A stretch of 64,000 nt of DNA from NCBI GenBank assembly GCA_016191845.1, contig JACPVF010000007.1, positions 744,001 to 808,000 on the forward strand, in the 5' to 3' direction. Numbering within the stretch: position 1 is the first letter of the stretch; the number at the start of each line of letters is the position of its first letter. This DNA is from Chloroflexota bacterium. Its GTDB lineage: Bacteria > Chloroflexota > Anaerolineae > Anaerolineales > Villigracilaceae. The position numbers were made by a program, and so were the translations under genes. Positions 42,389-50,641 of the stretch are shown in pieces. The notes beneath the pieces were generated by a model. That model was not told the DNA's origin. It saw nothing but the letters and a program-made list of their open reading frames with translations, and made no database searches.

Positions 42389-42522
42389 GCAGTTCCTTTC
42401 TCTCGCGAGTTGGCGAAGTGAATGCATTCACAGGGAAAACGCAGAAGAGCGTAAAAAGGGACAGAAATGCCCCACTGTTTTGGGACTATTAGAGTCTGAT
42501 TTTTTGTTATACTCACGCCACC

Positions 42523-43491
42523 ATGTTAGAACAGAAAATACAGCCCACTTTTATCGTCCGCGATGTGCCCATCTATGGTGACGCCATCCTTGCGCCCATG
42601 GACGGCTATTCCGATTGGCCGTTCCGCTCGCTATGCCGTGAGCTGGGATCAGCCATGAGCTATACCGAGTTCGTCAAAGTGGAAAAGATCCTCAGCCGCT
42701 CGAAGCAGCCCGCCAAGAAGCTGTACTTCGAGTACCAGGAGCGGCCCGTCACCTTCCAACTTTACGGCGACAATCCCGACACCATCCTCGAAGCGGCGCT
42801 GCGTGTACAGGAGTGGGGACCTGACATCATCGATATCAACATGGGCTGCCCTGCCAAAAGCATCTCAGACCGTGGAGCGGGCGTCGGTATGATGAAGTCT
42901 CCGCTCAAGATCGCTGAGACCTTCAAGAAGCTCACCTCGGCGCTGAAGGTGCCCGTCACGGGCAAGATCCGCCTGGGTTGGGAAAAAGACAAGAACTACA
43001 AGCTGATCGCCCGCATCGTGGAAGAGAACGGCGGCTCACTGCTCGCCATCCACGGGCGGACGAAGGAACAACGCTACAGCGGCCTGGCCGACTGGGACGC
43101 CATCGCCGAGGTCAAGGCGGCGGTCAGGATCCCCGTCATCGGCAACGGTGACGTCAAACATGTCGAGGACATCGAACGCATGAAGCGCCACACAGGCTGT
43201 GACGCGGTCATGATCGGGCGCGGTGCGTTGTCCAACCCGTGGATCTTCTCGCGGCTGGACCGTGAACAGGTCCCGCCCGAGCAGGTCCGCGAGACGGTGC
43301 GCAAACACCTCGAGAAAAGTGTGGCCTTTTACGGCGAAGAGGACGGCCAGCGCCTGTTCCGCAAATACGCCGTGCAATATCTGCTGTTGAAAACCCTCGA
43401 CCGTGAGACACGCAAGGATATTCTTAAACACCGCCCCACCTCTGAGTTCATGGCGTTGCTGGATCAGGTCTACGCGACGACAGGGGTTTAG
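42523..43491 (+). CDS. tRNA-dihydrouridine synthase
   Basis: 322 residues. FMN-binding TIM barrel motifs: LAPMDGYSDWPFRSLCRE, QLYGDNPDTILEAA, DIIDINMGCPAKSISDRGAG (catalytic Cys in the NMGCP site), LAIHGRTKEQRYSGLADW and VIGNGDVKHVEDIERM, IGRGALSNPW. It reduces uridine in tRNA D-loops with NADPH. The group (DusA/B/C) is not certain; DusB-like is most likely. TATACT nine bases before the ATG gives a very short or absent leader. Confidence 0.94.
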   Translation: MLEQKIQPTFIVRDVPIYGDAILAPMDGYSDWPFRSLCRELGSAMSYTEFVKVEKILSRSKQPAKKLYFEYQERPVTFQLYGDNPDTILEAALRVQEWGPDIIDINMGCPAKSISDRGAGVGMMKSPLKIAETFKKLTSALKVPVTGKIRLGWEKDKNYKLIARIVEENGGSLLAIHGRTKEQRYSGLADWDAIAEVKAAVRIPVIGNGDVKHVEDIERMKRHTGCDAVMIGRGALSNPWIFSRLDREQVPPEQVRETVRKHLEKSVAFYGEEDGQRLFRKYAVQYLLLKTLDRETRKDILKHRPTSEFMALLDQVYATTGV

Positions 43492-43512
43492 AACATAAAT
43501 TCTGATATACTC

Positions 43513-43580
43513 GTAGGGGCATGGCGGATTAATTCTCGACTTGATGAAGAATCCCAACGCCGTGCCCCTACTTGTTTTTT
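43513..43580 (+). terminator. Long inverted repeat and T run between dus and radA
   Basis: A 14-pair stem (GTAGGGGCATGGCG with CGCCGTGCCCCTAC, one wobble) around a 31-base loop, followed by TTGTTTTTT. It can end the dus transcript. A TATACT box (43506-43511) directly before it could start the radA mRNA inside the stem, making it part of the radA leader. Confidence 0.7.
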
Positions 43581-43591
43581 ACGAGGTCTCC

Positions 43592-45007
43592 ATGGCTAAA
43601 ACTCATACCCGTTATGTCTGCCAGGAATGCGGACGCGTATCTGCGTCTTATATGGGAAAATGCCCGCAGTGCGGAGCGTTCAACTCGATGGTCGAGGAAG
43701 TTGTCCACGATGAGCCTGTGGCCAAACCGACCGCCGTGCGCGGGCTGACAGGTCGCTCGCAGCCACGGCCCATCGGCGAGGTCAGTGGCGACGCGGAGGA
43801 CCGCGTCCACTTGCCGATCGGCGAGTTCGCGCGCGTGCTGGGCGGTGGTATCGTGCCTGGCTCGATCGTGCTGGTCGGCGGCGACCCTGGCATCGGCAAG
43901 TCGACGTTGATGCTGCAGATGACCATGGAGATGGGCAAACGTCAGCGCGTGCTGTATGTTTCAGGTGAGGAGTCCGAGCGGCAGATCAAGATGCGCGCTT
44001 CCCGTTTAACGGGAGCCGGCACGGGGGCGATGCCTGAGACCTTGTTCCTTGTCACAGAAACGAATCTTGAAGTCATCCTGAATCACGTACGGGAAATCAA
44101 GCCCGACCTGCTGGTGGTCGACTCGATCCAGACCACGTATGTTTCCGAATTGGATTCGAGCGCGGGCTCGGTCTCGCAGGTGCGCGAGTGTTCGTCGCAG
44201 TTGCGTGAACTGGCCAAGTCGAGCGGCATCACGGTCTTCGTGATCGGCCACGTGACCAAGGAGGGCGCCATCGCGGGGCCGCGCGTGCTGGAGCACATCG
44301 TCGACACGGTGTTGTACCTCGAAGGCGACCGCTTCCAGGCCTATCGTCTGCTACGCTCGGTGAAGAACCGTTTCGGCGCGACCTCGGAGGTGGGCGTGTT
44401 CGAGATGCGCGAGGGCGGCATGATCGAGGTGACCAATCCGAGCGAGGCTTTCCTCGCGGAACGCATGGTTAACGCCGCAGGCTCGGCCATCGCGGTGACG
44501 ATGGAGGGCACGCGCCCGCTGCTGGTGGAGATCCAGGGTCTGACCTCGCCGACGCAATTCGGCAACGCGCGCCGCACCGCCAACGGTGTGGACTTCAACC
44601 GCCTGCTGTTGATCACCGCCGTGCTGACGCGCCGCGTGGGACTCAAACTGGCCGAGCAGGACATCTTCGTCAACGTGGTGGGCGGAATCCAGATCGATGA
44701 ACCCGCCGCTGACCTGGCGGTGGCCGCCGCCATTGCGTCTTCGTGGCGCGATGTGCCTGTCCGCGCGGATGCGGTGCTGATCGGCGAGATCGGTCTGGCG
44801 GGCGAGTTGCGCATGCCGGGGCAGATGGTGGCGCGTTTGCGCGAGGCGCAGAAACTGGGCTTCAAGACCGCCATCGTGCCGCATGCCATCCGCAAGGGGG
44901 AGGCCTACCCAAGCGGCATTGAGATTGTCGAAGTCCGCTCGCTGGACCAGGCGCTGAACGCCGCCATGAAAACGAACGAACCTCCCAAGGGCAGAAAGGT
45001 GGCCTGA
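43592..45007 (+). CDS. radA: DNA repair protein RadA
   Basis: 471 residues from the ATG at 43592. Zinc finger with four Cys: YVCQECGRVSASYMGKCPQC. Walker A is GGDPGIGKSTLML, and the RadA-specific KNRFG motif is in SVKNRFGATSEVGVF. The C-terminal Lon-like domain has NVVGGIQIDEPAADLAVAAA and LIGEIGLAGELRMP. It is a RecA-like branch migration helicase in recombination. An upstream in-frame ATG at 43541 lies in the hairpin and is unlikely. tadA follows, sharing one base. Confidence 0.95.
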   Translation: MAKTHTRYVCQECGRVSASYMGKCPQCGAFNSMVEEVVHDEPVAKPTAVRGLTGRSQPRPIGEVSGDAEDRVHLPIGEFARVLGGGIVPGSIVLVGGDPGIGKSTLMLQMTMEMGKRQRVLYVSGEESERQIKMRASRLTGAGTGAMPETLFLVTETNLEVILNHVREIKPDLLVVDSIQTTYVSELDSSAGSVSQVRECSSQLRELAKSSGITVFVIGHVTKEGAIAGPRVLEHIVDTVLYLEGDRFQAYRLLRSVKNRFGATSEVGVFEMREGGMIEVTNPSEAFLAERMVNAAGSAIAVTMEGTRPLLVEIQGLTSPTQFGNARRTANGVDFNRLLLITAVLTRRVGLKLAEQDIFVNVVGGIQIDEPAADLAVAAAIASSWRDVPVRADAVLIGEIGLAGELRMPGQMVARLREAQKLGFKTAIVPHAIRKGEAYPSGIEIVEVRSLDQALNAAMKTNEPPKGRKVA

Positions 45008-45492
45008 TGCTCGACGCCGCGCTGGATGGATTGAACCTGGAAGCCTTCATGCGCGAAGCGCTGATTGAGGCCGAGGCGGCGGGGCAGGCGGGCGAATTGC
45101 CCATTGGTGCGGTGGTCGTGCTGGATGGTAGAGTCATCGGGCGTGGACGGGCGCGCCATCAGGAGTTCCAGAATCAGATCCGCCATGCCGAGCTGAATGC
45201 CATCCTCGATGCGGAGACATCCCTTTTTACTGAATACAAGCGCGCCATTCTGGTCACCACCGCCGAGCCGTGTCCCATGTGTTTGGGGGCGGTCGTCATG
45301 GCCGATATCCCGCATATTATCTTTGCCATCCATGACCAGGTCGTACATTCAAAGACCACCATCGAGGTCAACCCATACGTGCGCCGTCACATCAAGAGCT
45401 ATCATGGCGGGGTGCTGCGTGACGAGGCGGCGGATATCTTTGCCCGTTACAAACCCGAGGACCTGAAGTACATCGAAATGGGCGGAAAATAA
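45007..45492 (+). CDS. tadA: TadA-like nucleoside/tRNA adenosine deaminase
   Basis: 161 residues. Zinc deaminase motifs: H60-A-E62 in IRHAELNAIL and P88-C89-x2-C92 in AEPCPMCLGAVVMADI. Length and helical C-terminus fit tRNA(adenine34) deaminases, but guanine deaminase-like members look alike, and the substrate-specific residues are not decisive. The TGATG arrangement couples it to radA. Confidence 0.85.
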   Translation: MLDAALDGLNLEAFMREALIEAEAAGQAGELPIGAVVVLDGRVIGRGRARHQEFQNQIRHAELNAILDAETSLFTEYKRAILVTTAEPCPMCLGAVVMADIPHIIFAIHDQVVHSKTTIEVNPYVRRHIKSYHGGVLRDEAADIFARYKPEDLKYIEMGGK

Positions 45493-45542
45493 CTGCAACC
45501 GAAGTTCCTTCTACGCGTATGGTTTACAGAAGGAGATTTCTC

Positions 45543-46391
45543 ATGAAATTCAAAATCATTTCTGCCATGCTCGTTTTGGCTTTGGCCAGCCTGGCCTGCA
45601 GTTTTACCATCAACCTGCCTGAAACCGCCACGCCCGGCCCCGATGTCACCGACAAGATCAACGTTCCTGCCCCTTCCTCCGGGAAGGTGAGCCTCGAGAT
45701 CAACTTCGGCGCGGGCGACTTGACCCTCGCGCCCGGCGCGGACGATCTGGTGAGCGGCACCGCCACCTATAACTTCCCCGACCTCAAACCGAAGATCGAG
45801 CAGGATGGGAGCAACGTCAAGGTCAGCCAGGGACCGTTCGAGTTCAAGGGCGTTCCCACGCTCAACAACGTCAAGAACACCTGGGACCTGAAGCTGGGCT
45901 CCACTCCGATGGACCTGACCATCGCTGCGGGCGCTTACGACGGCACCATGGACCTGGGCGGGCTTTCACTCACCAACCTGACGGTCAAGGATGGCGCTTC
46001 TACGGTGAAGCTTAACTTCTCCGCGCCCAACCAGGCCGAGATGACCGTCTTCCGCTACGAGACCGGCGCATCCGACGTGACCATCAAAGGGTTGGCCAAC
46101 GCCAACTTCGGCACGATGGTCTTCAGCGGTGGGGCGGGAAATTATGACCTTGGCTTCGACGGCAAGTTGAAGCGCGATGCGACCATCACCATTGACTGTG
46201 GCCTGAGCGATCTGACCCTGCGTGTTCCCGAAGGAGTGCATGCCGTGGTCACCGTGGAAGGCGGCCTGAGCGGCGTCAACACCAGTTCCAATTGGACTCA
46301 CAGCGGCGACAGCTACACCCAGCCCGGCGATGGCCCGACCCTGACCTTTATCGTCAAGCTCGGCGCAGGAAATTTGACCCTGACCGACTAA
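45543..46391 (+). CDS. Lipoprotein with beta-rich toast-rack (LiaF/DUF2154-like) domain
   Basis: 282 residues from the ATG at 45543 (AGAAGGAG upstream). Signal peptide ends LALASLACSF with the lipobox Cys. The rest is a repeating beta helix: INFGAGDLTLAPGADDLVSGTA, MDLTIAAGAYDGTMDLGGLSL, FSGGAGNYDLGFDGKL and CGLSDLTLRVPEGVHAVVTV. The alternation of short 'AGDLTL'-like turns resembles LiaF C-terminal and adhesin toast-rack domains. It would be displayed outside the membrane; function unknown. Confidence 0.78.
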   Translation: MKFKIISAMLVLALASLACSFTINLPETATPGPDVTDKINVPAPSSGKVSLEINFGAGDLTLAPGADDLVSGTATYNFPDLKPKIEQDGSNVKVSQGPFEFKGVPTLNNVKNTWDLKLGSTPMDLTIAAGAYDGTMDLGGLSLTNLTVKDGASTVKLNFSAPNQAEMTVFRYETGASDVTIKGLANANFGTMVFSGGAGNYDLGFDGKLKRDATITIDCGLSDLTLRVPEGVHAVVTVEGGLSGVNTSSNWTHSGDSYTQPGDGPTLTFIVKLGAGNLTLTD

Positions 46392-46407
46392 ATTTTGGCG
46401 AAATTCT

Positions 46408-46440
46408 GAATCCCCTCCTACATGGAGGGGATTCTAATTT
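46408..46440 (+). terminator. Terminator after the toast-rack lipoprotein gene
   Basis: GAATCCCCTCC and complement around TACAT, then TAATTT. Confidence 0.85.
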
Positions 46441-46449
46441 GGAGTAAAA

Positions 46450-46507
46450 GGTCACATTTTCTCCGTGACCTACATCACTTGATTTGTACACAATATCACA
46501 ATAAAAT
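46450..46507 (+). promoter_or_regulatory. Inverted repeat and promoter of the Rrf2 gene
   Basis: GGTCAC and GTGACC flank nine bases at 46450-46470. TTGATT (46479-46484) and TAAAAT (46502-46507) with 17 bases between form a promoter just downstream. The repeat may be an operator. Confidence 0.5.
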
Positions 46508-46553
46508 CGTTTATACTAGGTCAAGATTACCTGTTTTACCGAGAGAGGCAGAC

Positions 46554-46976
46554 ATGCAAATCACCCGTCAAGCCGACTATGCTGTACGTGCAGTTCTATA
46601 TCTTGCCCGTCTGGGGCAGGAAGATCGCGCCGCCACCAGTCAGGTGGCCCAGGAACAGCACATCCCGCCTTCGTTCCTTGCCAAGATCATCTCGCAACTC
46701 TCCATCGCAGGATTGTTGCACACCTCGCGTGGCGCGCGGGGCGGCGTAATGTTGGCTCGTGAACCCAAAGACATCACTTTGCTCGAGGTCATTGAGGCGA
46801 TTGACGGGCCGATCATGCTCAATGAGTGCGTCGGTGACACGGGCTCCTGTACCTTCGACGAGGAATGTCCCCTGCGCCCCGTTTGGTGCGAGGCCCAAAA
46901 CGAACTGGTGGCCCGCCTGAAGAATACCAATTTTGCTCAATTAGTCGCGCTGGGTCAGACCTCAGTCGCTGTATAA
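46554..46976 (+). CDS. Rrf2-family transcriptional regulator, likely Fe-S
   Basis: 140 residues from the ATG at 46554 (GAGAGG upstream). Winged-helix segment: QITRQADYAVRAVLYLARL and QEQHIPPSFLAKIISQLSIAGLL, then RGARGGVMLAREPKDITLLEVIEA. The cluster loop ECVGDTGSCTFDEECPLRPVWC has Cys spaced C-x6-C-x5-C, so it can hold an Fe-S cluster like IscR/NsrR relatives. Targets are unknown; no isc/suf genes are adjacent. Confidence 0.9.
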   Translation: MQITRQADYAVRAVLYLARLGQEDRAATSQVAQEQHIPPSFLAKIISQLSIAGLLHTSRGARGGVMLAREPKDITLLEVIEAIDGPIMLNECVGDTGSCTFDEECPLRPVWCEAQNELVARLKNTNFAQLVALGQTSVAV

Positions 46977-46983
46977 AAAACGA

Positions 46984-47024
46984 TACAATGCGCGTCCTTG
47001 TCACGCGACAAGGACGCGTCTTTT
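46984..47024 (+). terminator. Terminator hairpin with a -10-like box at its foot
   Basis: GCGTCCTTGTC and complement around ACGC (46992-47017), then GTCTTTT. TACAAT at 46984-46989 just before it could be the -10 of the next gene, whose ribosome-binding site (GGGAGG) directly follows the hairpin. Confidence 0.75.
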
Positions 47025-47036
47025 GGGAGGTAACCA

Positions 47037-47834
47037 ATGAAACGCAACTGGTTCCGTGTTCTGTTCATTTTGACTGTCTTATCCTTCCTGGCCCTGGCTT
47101 GTGGTGCAGGTGGACCTTTGATGTCGCTGTTTGCTACAGCTACGCCGACTTCCACGGTCACGCCCAGCATCACTCCCAGCCCCACGCCCACGTTGACTCC
47201 TACCGCCACACTCACGCCTACACCCGTCCCTACGGGTGTTCAGAAAACTGAGCAGTCCGATGGCAACGTCCTGGTGACGGATTACGACGCAGGGTACAGT
47301 TTCCAGATCTCGAAGGACTGGCTGGTCCTGCCTGCAACCATGGAGGACCTCCAGAAGATGGCTGATAAAGTGGAGGCGGCCAATCCGGACATGGCCAAGG
47401 CTCTGCGTGCCATGAAATTTGCGGATGCGAACGCCCTGCGCCTGATGGCCATGAATCAGAACAAAGAGACCCAACAAGGGACTGCACTTACGAACCTGAA
47501 CGTCGTGATGCAGCAGGATGACCTTGTCCTGGCCTTCCCGTTGGACTTTTTCATCGACCTGAATGTGGAGCAGATCAAATCGGCTTTGCCCACCGCCAAA
47601 GTGTTGTCATCTGGTGTTACGAAGAACGCCAACGGTGTCGAGATCGGATACATCGAGATCGAGTTGAAGGTCAATTCCGCATCCGGTCAGTCGGTCACCG
47701 CCTACGAGAAGATGATCGTTGTCAAGACCGAAACAGCCGTCAGTATTCTCACGTTTGCTGCCCCCTTGAGTCGCAAAGAAACGGTCCTCCCGATTTTCGA
47801 TGGGATCATCGACACCATCGAATTGCTCAAGTAA
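47037..47834 (+). CDS. Lipoprotein with Thr/Pro-rich linker, unknown function
   Basis: 265 residues. Signal peptide with lipobox FLALACGA. Residues about 32-66 are a low-complexity Thr/Pro/Ser linker (TPSITPSPTPTLTPTATLTP). The body begins VTDYDAGYSFQISKDWLVLP and ends FAAPLSRKETVLPIFDGIIDTI, the layout of PsbP-like/DUF1795 domains that many Chloroflexota and actinobacterial lipoproteins carry. It is exposed outside the membrane. No neighbour suggests its role. Confidence 0.75.
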   Translation: MKRNWFRVLFILTVLSFLALACGAGGPLMSLFATATPTSTVTPSITPSPTPTLTPTATLTPTPVPTGVQKTEQSDGNVLVTDYDAGYSFQISKDWLVLPATMEDLQKMADKVEAANPDMAKALRAMKFADANALRLMAMNQNKETQQGTALTNLNVVMQQDDLVLAFPLDFFIDLNVEQIKSALPTAKVLSSGVTKNANGVEIGYIEIELKVNSASGQSVTAYEKMIVVKTETAVSILTFAAPLSRKETVLPIFDGIIDTIELLK

Positions 47835-47862
47835 ATCGGTCATCCTTTTCGAATCCAGGTTT

Positions 47863-47894
47863 CCTCCCGTCGTATAATTGGCGGGAGGATTTTT
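47863..47894 (+). terminator. Terminator that also contains the next gene's promoter and ribosome-binding site
   Basis: CCTCCCG pairs with CGGGAGG around 12 bases, then ATTTTTT. The loop holds TATAAT (47873-47878) and the 3' arm holds GGGAGG, the ribosome-binding site for the ATG at 47897. Confidence 0.7.
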
Positions 47895-47896
47895 TC

Positions 47897-48310
47897 ATGT
47901 CATCCCAGTCTCATCACTACCCTCAACATACCGTCTGGGAGCGAGTGTCTCAGACCCTGCCATTTCACTGGTTCCATCTTGCGAACCACATTGAGCAGGG
48001 GATCCGTCATCACTTGTCAGGTGCGTCCACCCTGCTGGATTGTGGTTGTGGTTCGATGCGTGTGTCCAAGCTGATCGAGGAACGCTCTTCCATCCAGACC
48101 TTTGGCACAGATGTGATGAACCTCGGCGCAGCCCACCCTCGTTTCTGTGTATGCGCGGGCGAGCGGTTGGCTTTCCCTTTCAACTTCAAGACCGTTCAGG
48201 AATGGGAATGCCTGTTCAGCGGGCTGGGACTGCAGCTGGTCTGTTCCGAGCCGATCGTCCCGAACCGCGCGCGGCCCAGCCGCCATCGTTTGTTCTTGCT
48301 CGAAAAATAG
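47897..48310 (+). pseudogene. SAM-dependent methyltransferase with an internal deletion
   Basis: 137 residues. Motif I is clear, GASTLLDCGCGSMRVSKLIEER, followed by TFGTDVMN and the substrate-side CAGERLAFP. The sequence then jumps straight to FNFKTVQEWECLFSGLGLQLV, which in class I methyltransferases lies some 70 residues later, past the catalytic core strands 4 and 5. The frame is kept across the junction. The product could hardly fold as a methyltransferase, so it is probably a decayed gene, though start signals are intact. Confidence 0.6.
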
Positions 48311-48331
48311 GAACTCAACAAGGAGATTTCC

Positions 48332-49984
48332 ATGTCTGGACCCCGTCCCGTTCGCGCCCCGAGGGGCACTGATCTCACCTGCAAGTCCTGGCTCAGCGAG
48401 GCTGCCTATCGCATGATCCAGAATAACCTGGATCCCGAAGTGGCGGAGAAACCCGATGACCTGGTCGTCTATGGCGGGCGTGGGCGGGCAGCTCGCTCGT
48501 GGGAGGCCTTCGACGCCATCCTCGAGTCGCTCAAGAATCTCGAAGATGACGAGACCCTGCTCGTACAGTCGGGCAAGCCCGTGGTCGTGTTCAAGAGTCA
48601 CCGCGACGCGCCCAAGGTGCTGATTGCCAACTCGAACCTGGTCCCGCATTGGGCCACCTGGGAACACTTCGATGAGCTGGCCAAGAAGGGCCTGATCATG
48701 TATGGCCAGATGACCGCCGGCTCGTGGATCTATATCGGCACGCAGGGAATTTTGCAAGGCACCTATGAGACCTTCGGCGCGCTGGCCAAACTCAAGGGTT
48801 GGGGCTCGCTCAAGGGCAAGTTCGTGTTGACGGCTGGTCTGGGTGGGATGGGCGGCGCCCAGCCGCTTTCCATCACCATGAACGAGGGTGTCGGCCTGAT
48901 CGTGGAGGTCGACCCCGAACGCGCCGAACGCCGCCGCGCCATTAGTTACGTGGACCTGGTGGTGGATACCCTCGAAGAGGCGATGACCCTGGTCGAGGAG
49001 AACGTCAAACGCCAGACGCCGAAATCCATTGGCCTAATCGGCAATGCCGCAGACGTGTACAGCGAGTTACTCCAGCGCGGCGTCATCCCTGACGTGGTCA
49101 CCGACCAGACCTCGGCGCATGAAGCGCTGTTCTACGTCCCCAGCGGATTGAGCGTCACTGCTGCCAACGAGCTGCGCAAGACCGATCCTGCGAAATATAA
49201 ATCGATGGCGATGGACTCGATGGCCAAGCACGTCCAGGCCATGCTTGGTTTCCAGCGCGCGGGCGCGGAAGTGTTCGACTACGGCAATAACATTCGTCAG
49301 CAGGCCTACAACCACGGCGTGATGGATGCCTTCGAGTTTCCTGGCTTCGTGCCCGCCTACATCCGCCCGCTGTTCTGCGAAGGCAAGGGGCCGTTCCGCT
49401 GGGTGGCGCTCTCGGGTGACCCCGAGGACATTTACACCACCGACCAGGCCATCATGGAGCTTTTCCCTGAGGACGAGCATCTCAAGCGCTGGCTGAAGAT
49501 GGCGCGTGAGAAGGTTCCGTTCCAGGGATTGCCCTCTCGCATTTGCTGGCTTGGCTACGGCGAACGCGCCAAGGCGGGCTTGAAATTCAATGAACTGGTC
49601 GCCACGGGTAAGGTCAAGGCGCCGATCGTGATCGGCCGCGACCACCTCGACTCGGGCTCGGTCGCTTCGCCCAACCGCGAGACCGAAGCCATGAAGGACG
49701 GCTCGGACGCCATTTCCGATTGGGCCATCCTCAACGCGATGATCAACGCTGTTGGCGGCGCGACCTGGGTGTCGTTCCATCACGGTGGTGGCGTGGGGAT
49801 GGGATATTCCCAGCACGCGGGACAGGTCATCGTGGCTGACGGCACGCCCGAAGCAGCAGCCCGCCTGGAACGCGTGCTGACCACCGATCCAGGCATGGGC
49901 GTCGTCCGCCACGCGGATGCAGGCTACGAGATCGCCATCGAGGCGGCCAAACGTCACGGCATCAAGATGCCGATGCTCAAATGA
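48332..49984 (+). CDS. hutU: Urocanate hydratase
   Basis: 550 residues, normal length. HutU signatures: [48 protein letters not shown] (NAD binding), [17 protein letters not shown] and [16 protein letters not shown], ending with [18 protein letters not shown]. It converts urocanate to imidazolonepropionate in histidine breakdown, with NAD as a cofactor. No hutH, hutI or hutG lies in the window, so the pathway is either scattered or partial. The next gene overlaps its stop by 4 bases. Confidence 0.95.
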   Translation: MSGPRPVRAPRGTDLTCKSWLSEAAYRMIQNNLDPEVAEKPDDLVVYGGRGRAARSWEAFDAILESLKNLEDDETLLVQSGKPVVVFKSHRDAPKVLIANSNLVPHWATWEHFDELAKKGLIMYGQMTAGSWIYIGTQGILQGTYETFGALAKLKGWGSLKGKFVLTAGLGGMGGAQPLSITMNEGVGLIVEVDPERAERRRAISYVDLVVDTLEEAMTLVEENVKRQTPKSIGLIGNAADVYSELLQRGVIPDVVTDQTSAHEALFYVPSGLSVTAANELRKTDPAKYKSMAMDSMAKHVQAMLGFQRAGAEVFDYGNNIRQQAYNHGVMDAFEFPGFVPAYIRPLFCEGKGPFRWVALSGDPEDIYTTDQAIMELFPEDEHLKRWLKMAREKVPFQGLPSRICWLGYGERAKAGLKFNELVATGKVKAPIVIGRDHLDSGSVASPNRETEAMKDGSDAISDWAILNAMINAVGGATWVSFHHGGGVGMGYSQHAGQVIVADGTPEAAARLERVLTTDPGMGVVRHADAGYEIAIEAAKRHGIKMPMLK

Positions 49985-50598
49985 ATATGGATAAGAAACG
50001 ACTTCTCATCATCCTTGCCATCGCGGGCATTGTTGGTCTGTTGGCTTGTGTTTTTGCGGTCACGCTGATTGGCAGGTATCTGAATGAACGAGAGACCCGG
50101 CCCACGGCTGAAGTGACGGACCTGACCTCATGTGACACTGACCCGAGTGGTTTGTGTGTGGTCTCCTTCAGTTCTGATAACCTCAACCACTTGGTCTTTA
50201 ACTTCCAGGTGCCCTATGAGGGTTATCCGATGTTTTACCTTAAGGTGCGTTACGATGACACGGTCAACGTGTATTCATGCCAGGGCTTGGAAGATGTGCC
50301 GACCAGCGCGTTTTGCACGGGCAACCGCACCCCGCTTGGACAGCCTATCGAGGTGGAAGTGTATTCCACCGAGAATGATATGCTCATCTCGAAGGGAGCG
50401 CTGATCGTCTCGGCCGTCGCCCTACCGACCACCGTCCAGCAGACTGTGACCTCCACGCCTGGAACGATTACCCCGCCGCCCGAAGTCACGCCTGCGCCAA
50501 GTTTCCCCTCGGATACGTCCATCACGCCGACCCAGCCGCCTGCGACGATTCCGCCGCGCGCCACCCCGACCAAGACGCCGGGCGGCTATTCCAATTGA
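49981..50598 (+). CDS. Membrane-anchored protein with Pro/Thr-rich tail
   Basis: 205 residues. One N-terminal membrane segment near 7-30 ([22 protein letters not shown]), then an extracytoplasmic domain of about 110 residues containing four Cys ([22 protein letters not shown]) that could form disulfides, and a C-terminal low-complexity Pro/Thr tail from about 150. No known domain recognised. The ATG overlaps the hutU stop, which suggests co-translation but not a shared function. Confidence 0.72.
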   Translation: MNMDKKRLLIILAIAGIVGLLACVFAVTLIGRYLNERETRPTAEVTDLTSCDTDPSGLCVVSFSSDNLNHLVFNFQVPYEGYPMFYLKVRYDDTVNVYSCQGLEDVPTSAFCTGNRTPLGQPIEVEVYSTENDMLISKGALIVSAVALPTTVQQTVTSTPGTITPPPEVTPAPSFPSDTSITPTQPPATIPPRATPTKTPGGYSN

Positions 50599-50604
50599 CC
50601 CCTG

Positions 50605-50634
50605 CACCCCAGCGACAACGCTGGGGTGATTTTC
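50605..50634 (+). terminator. Terminator after the hutU unit
   Basis: CACCCCAGCG and complement with loop ACAA, then ATTTTC. Confidence 0.88.
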
Positions 50635-50641
50635 ATTCCCT

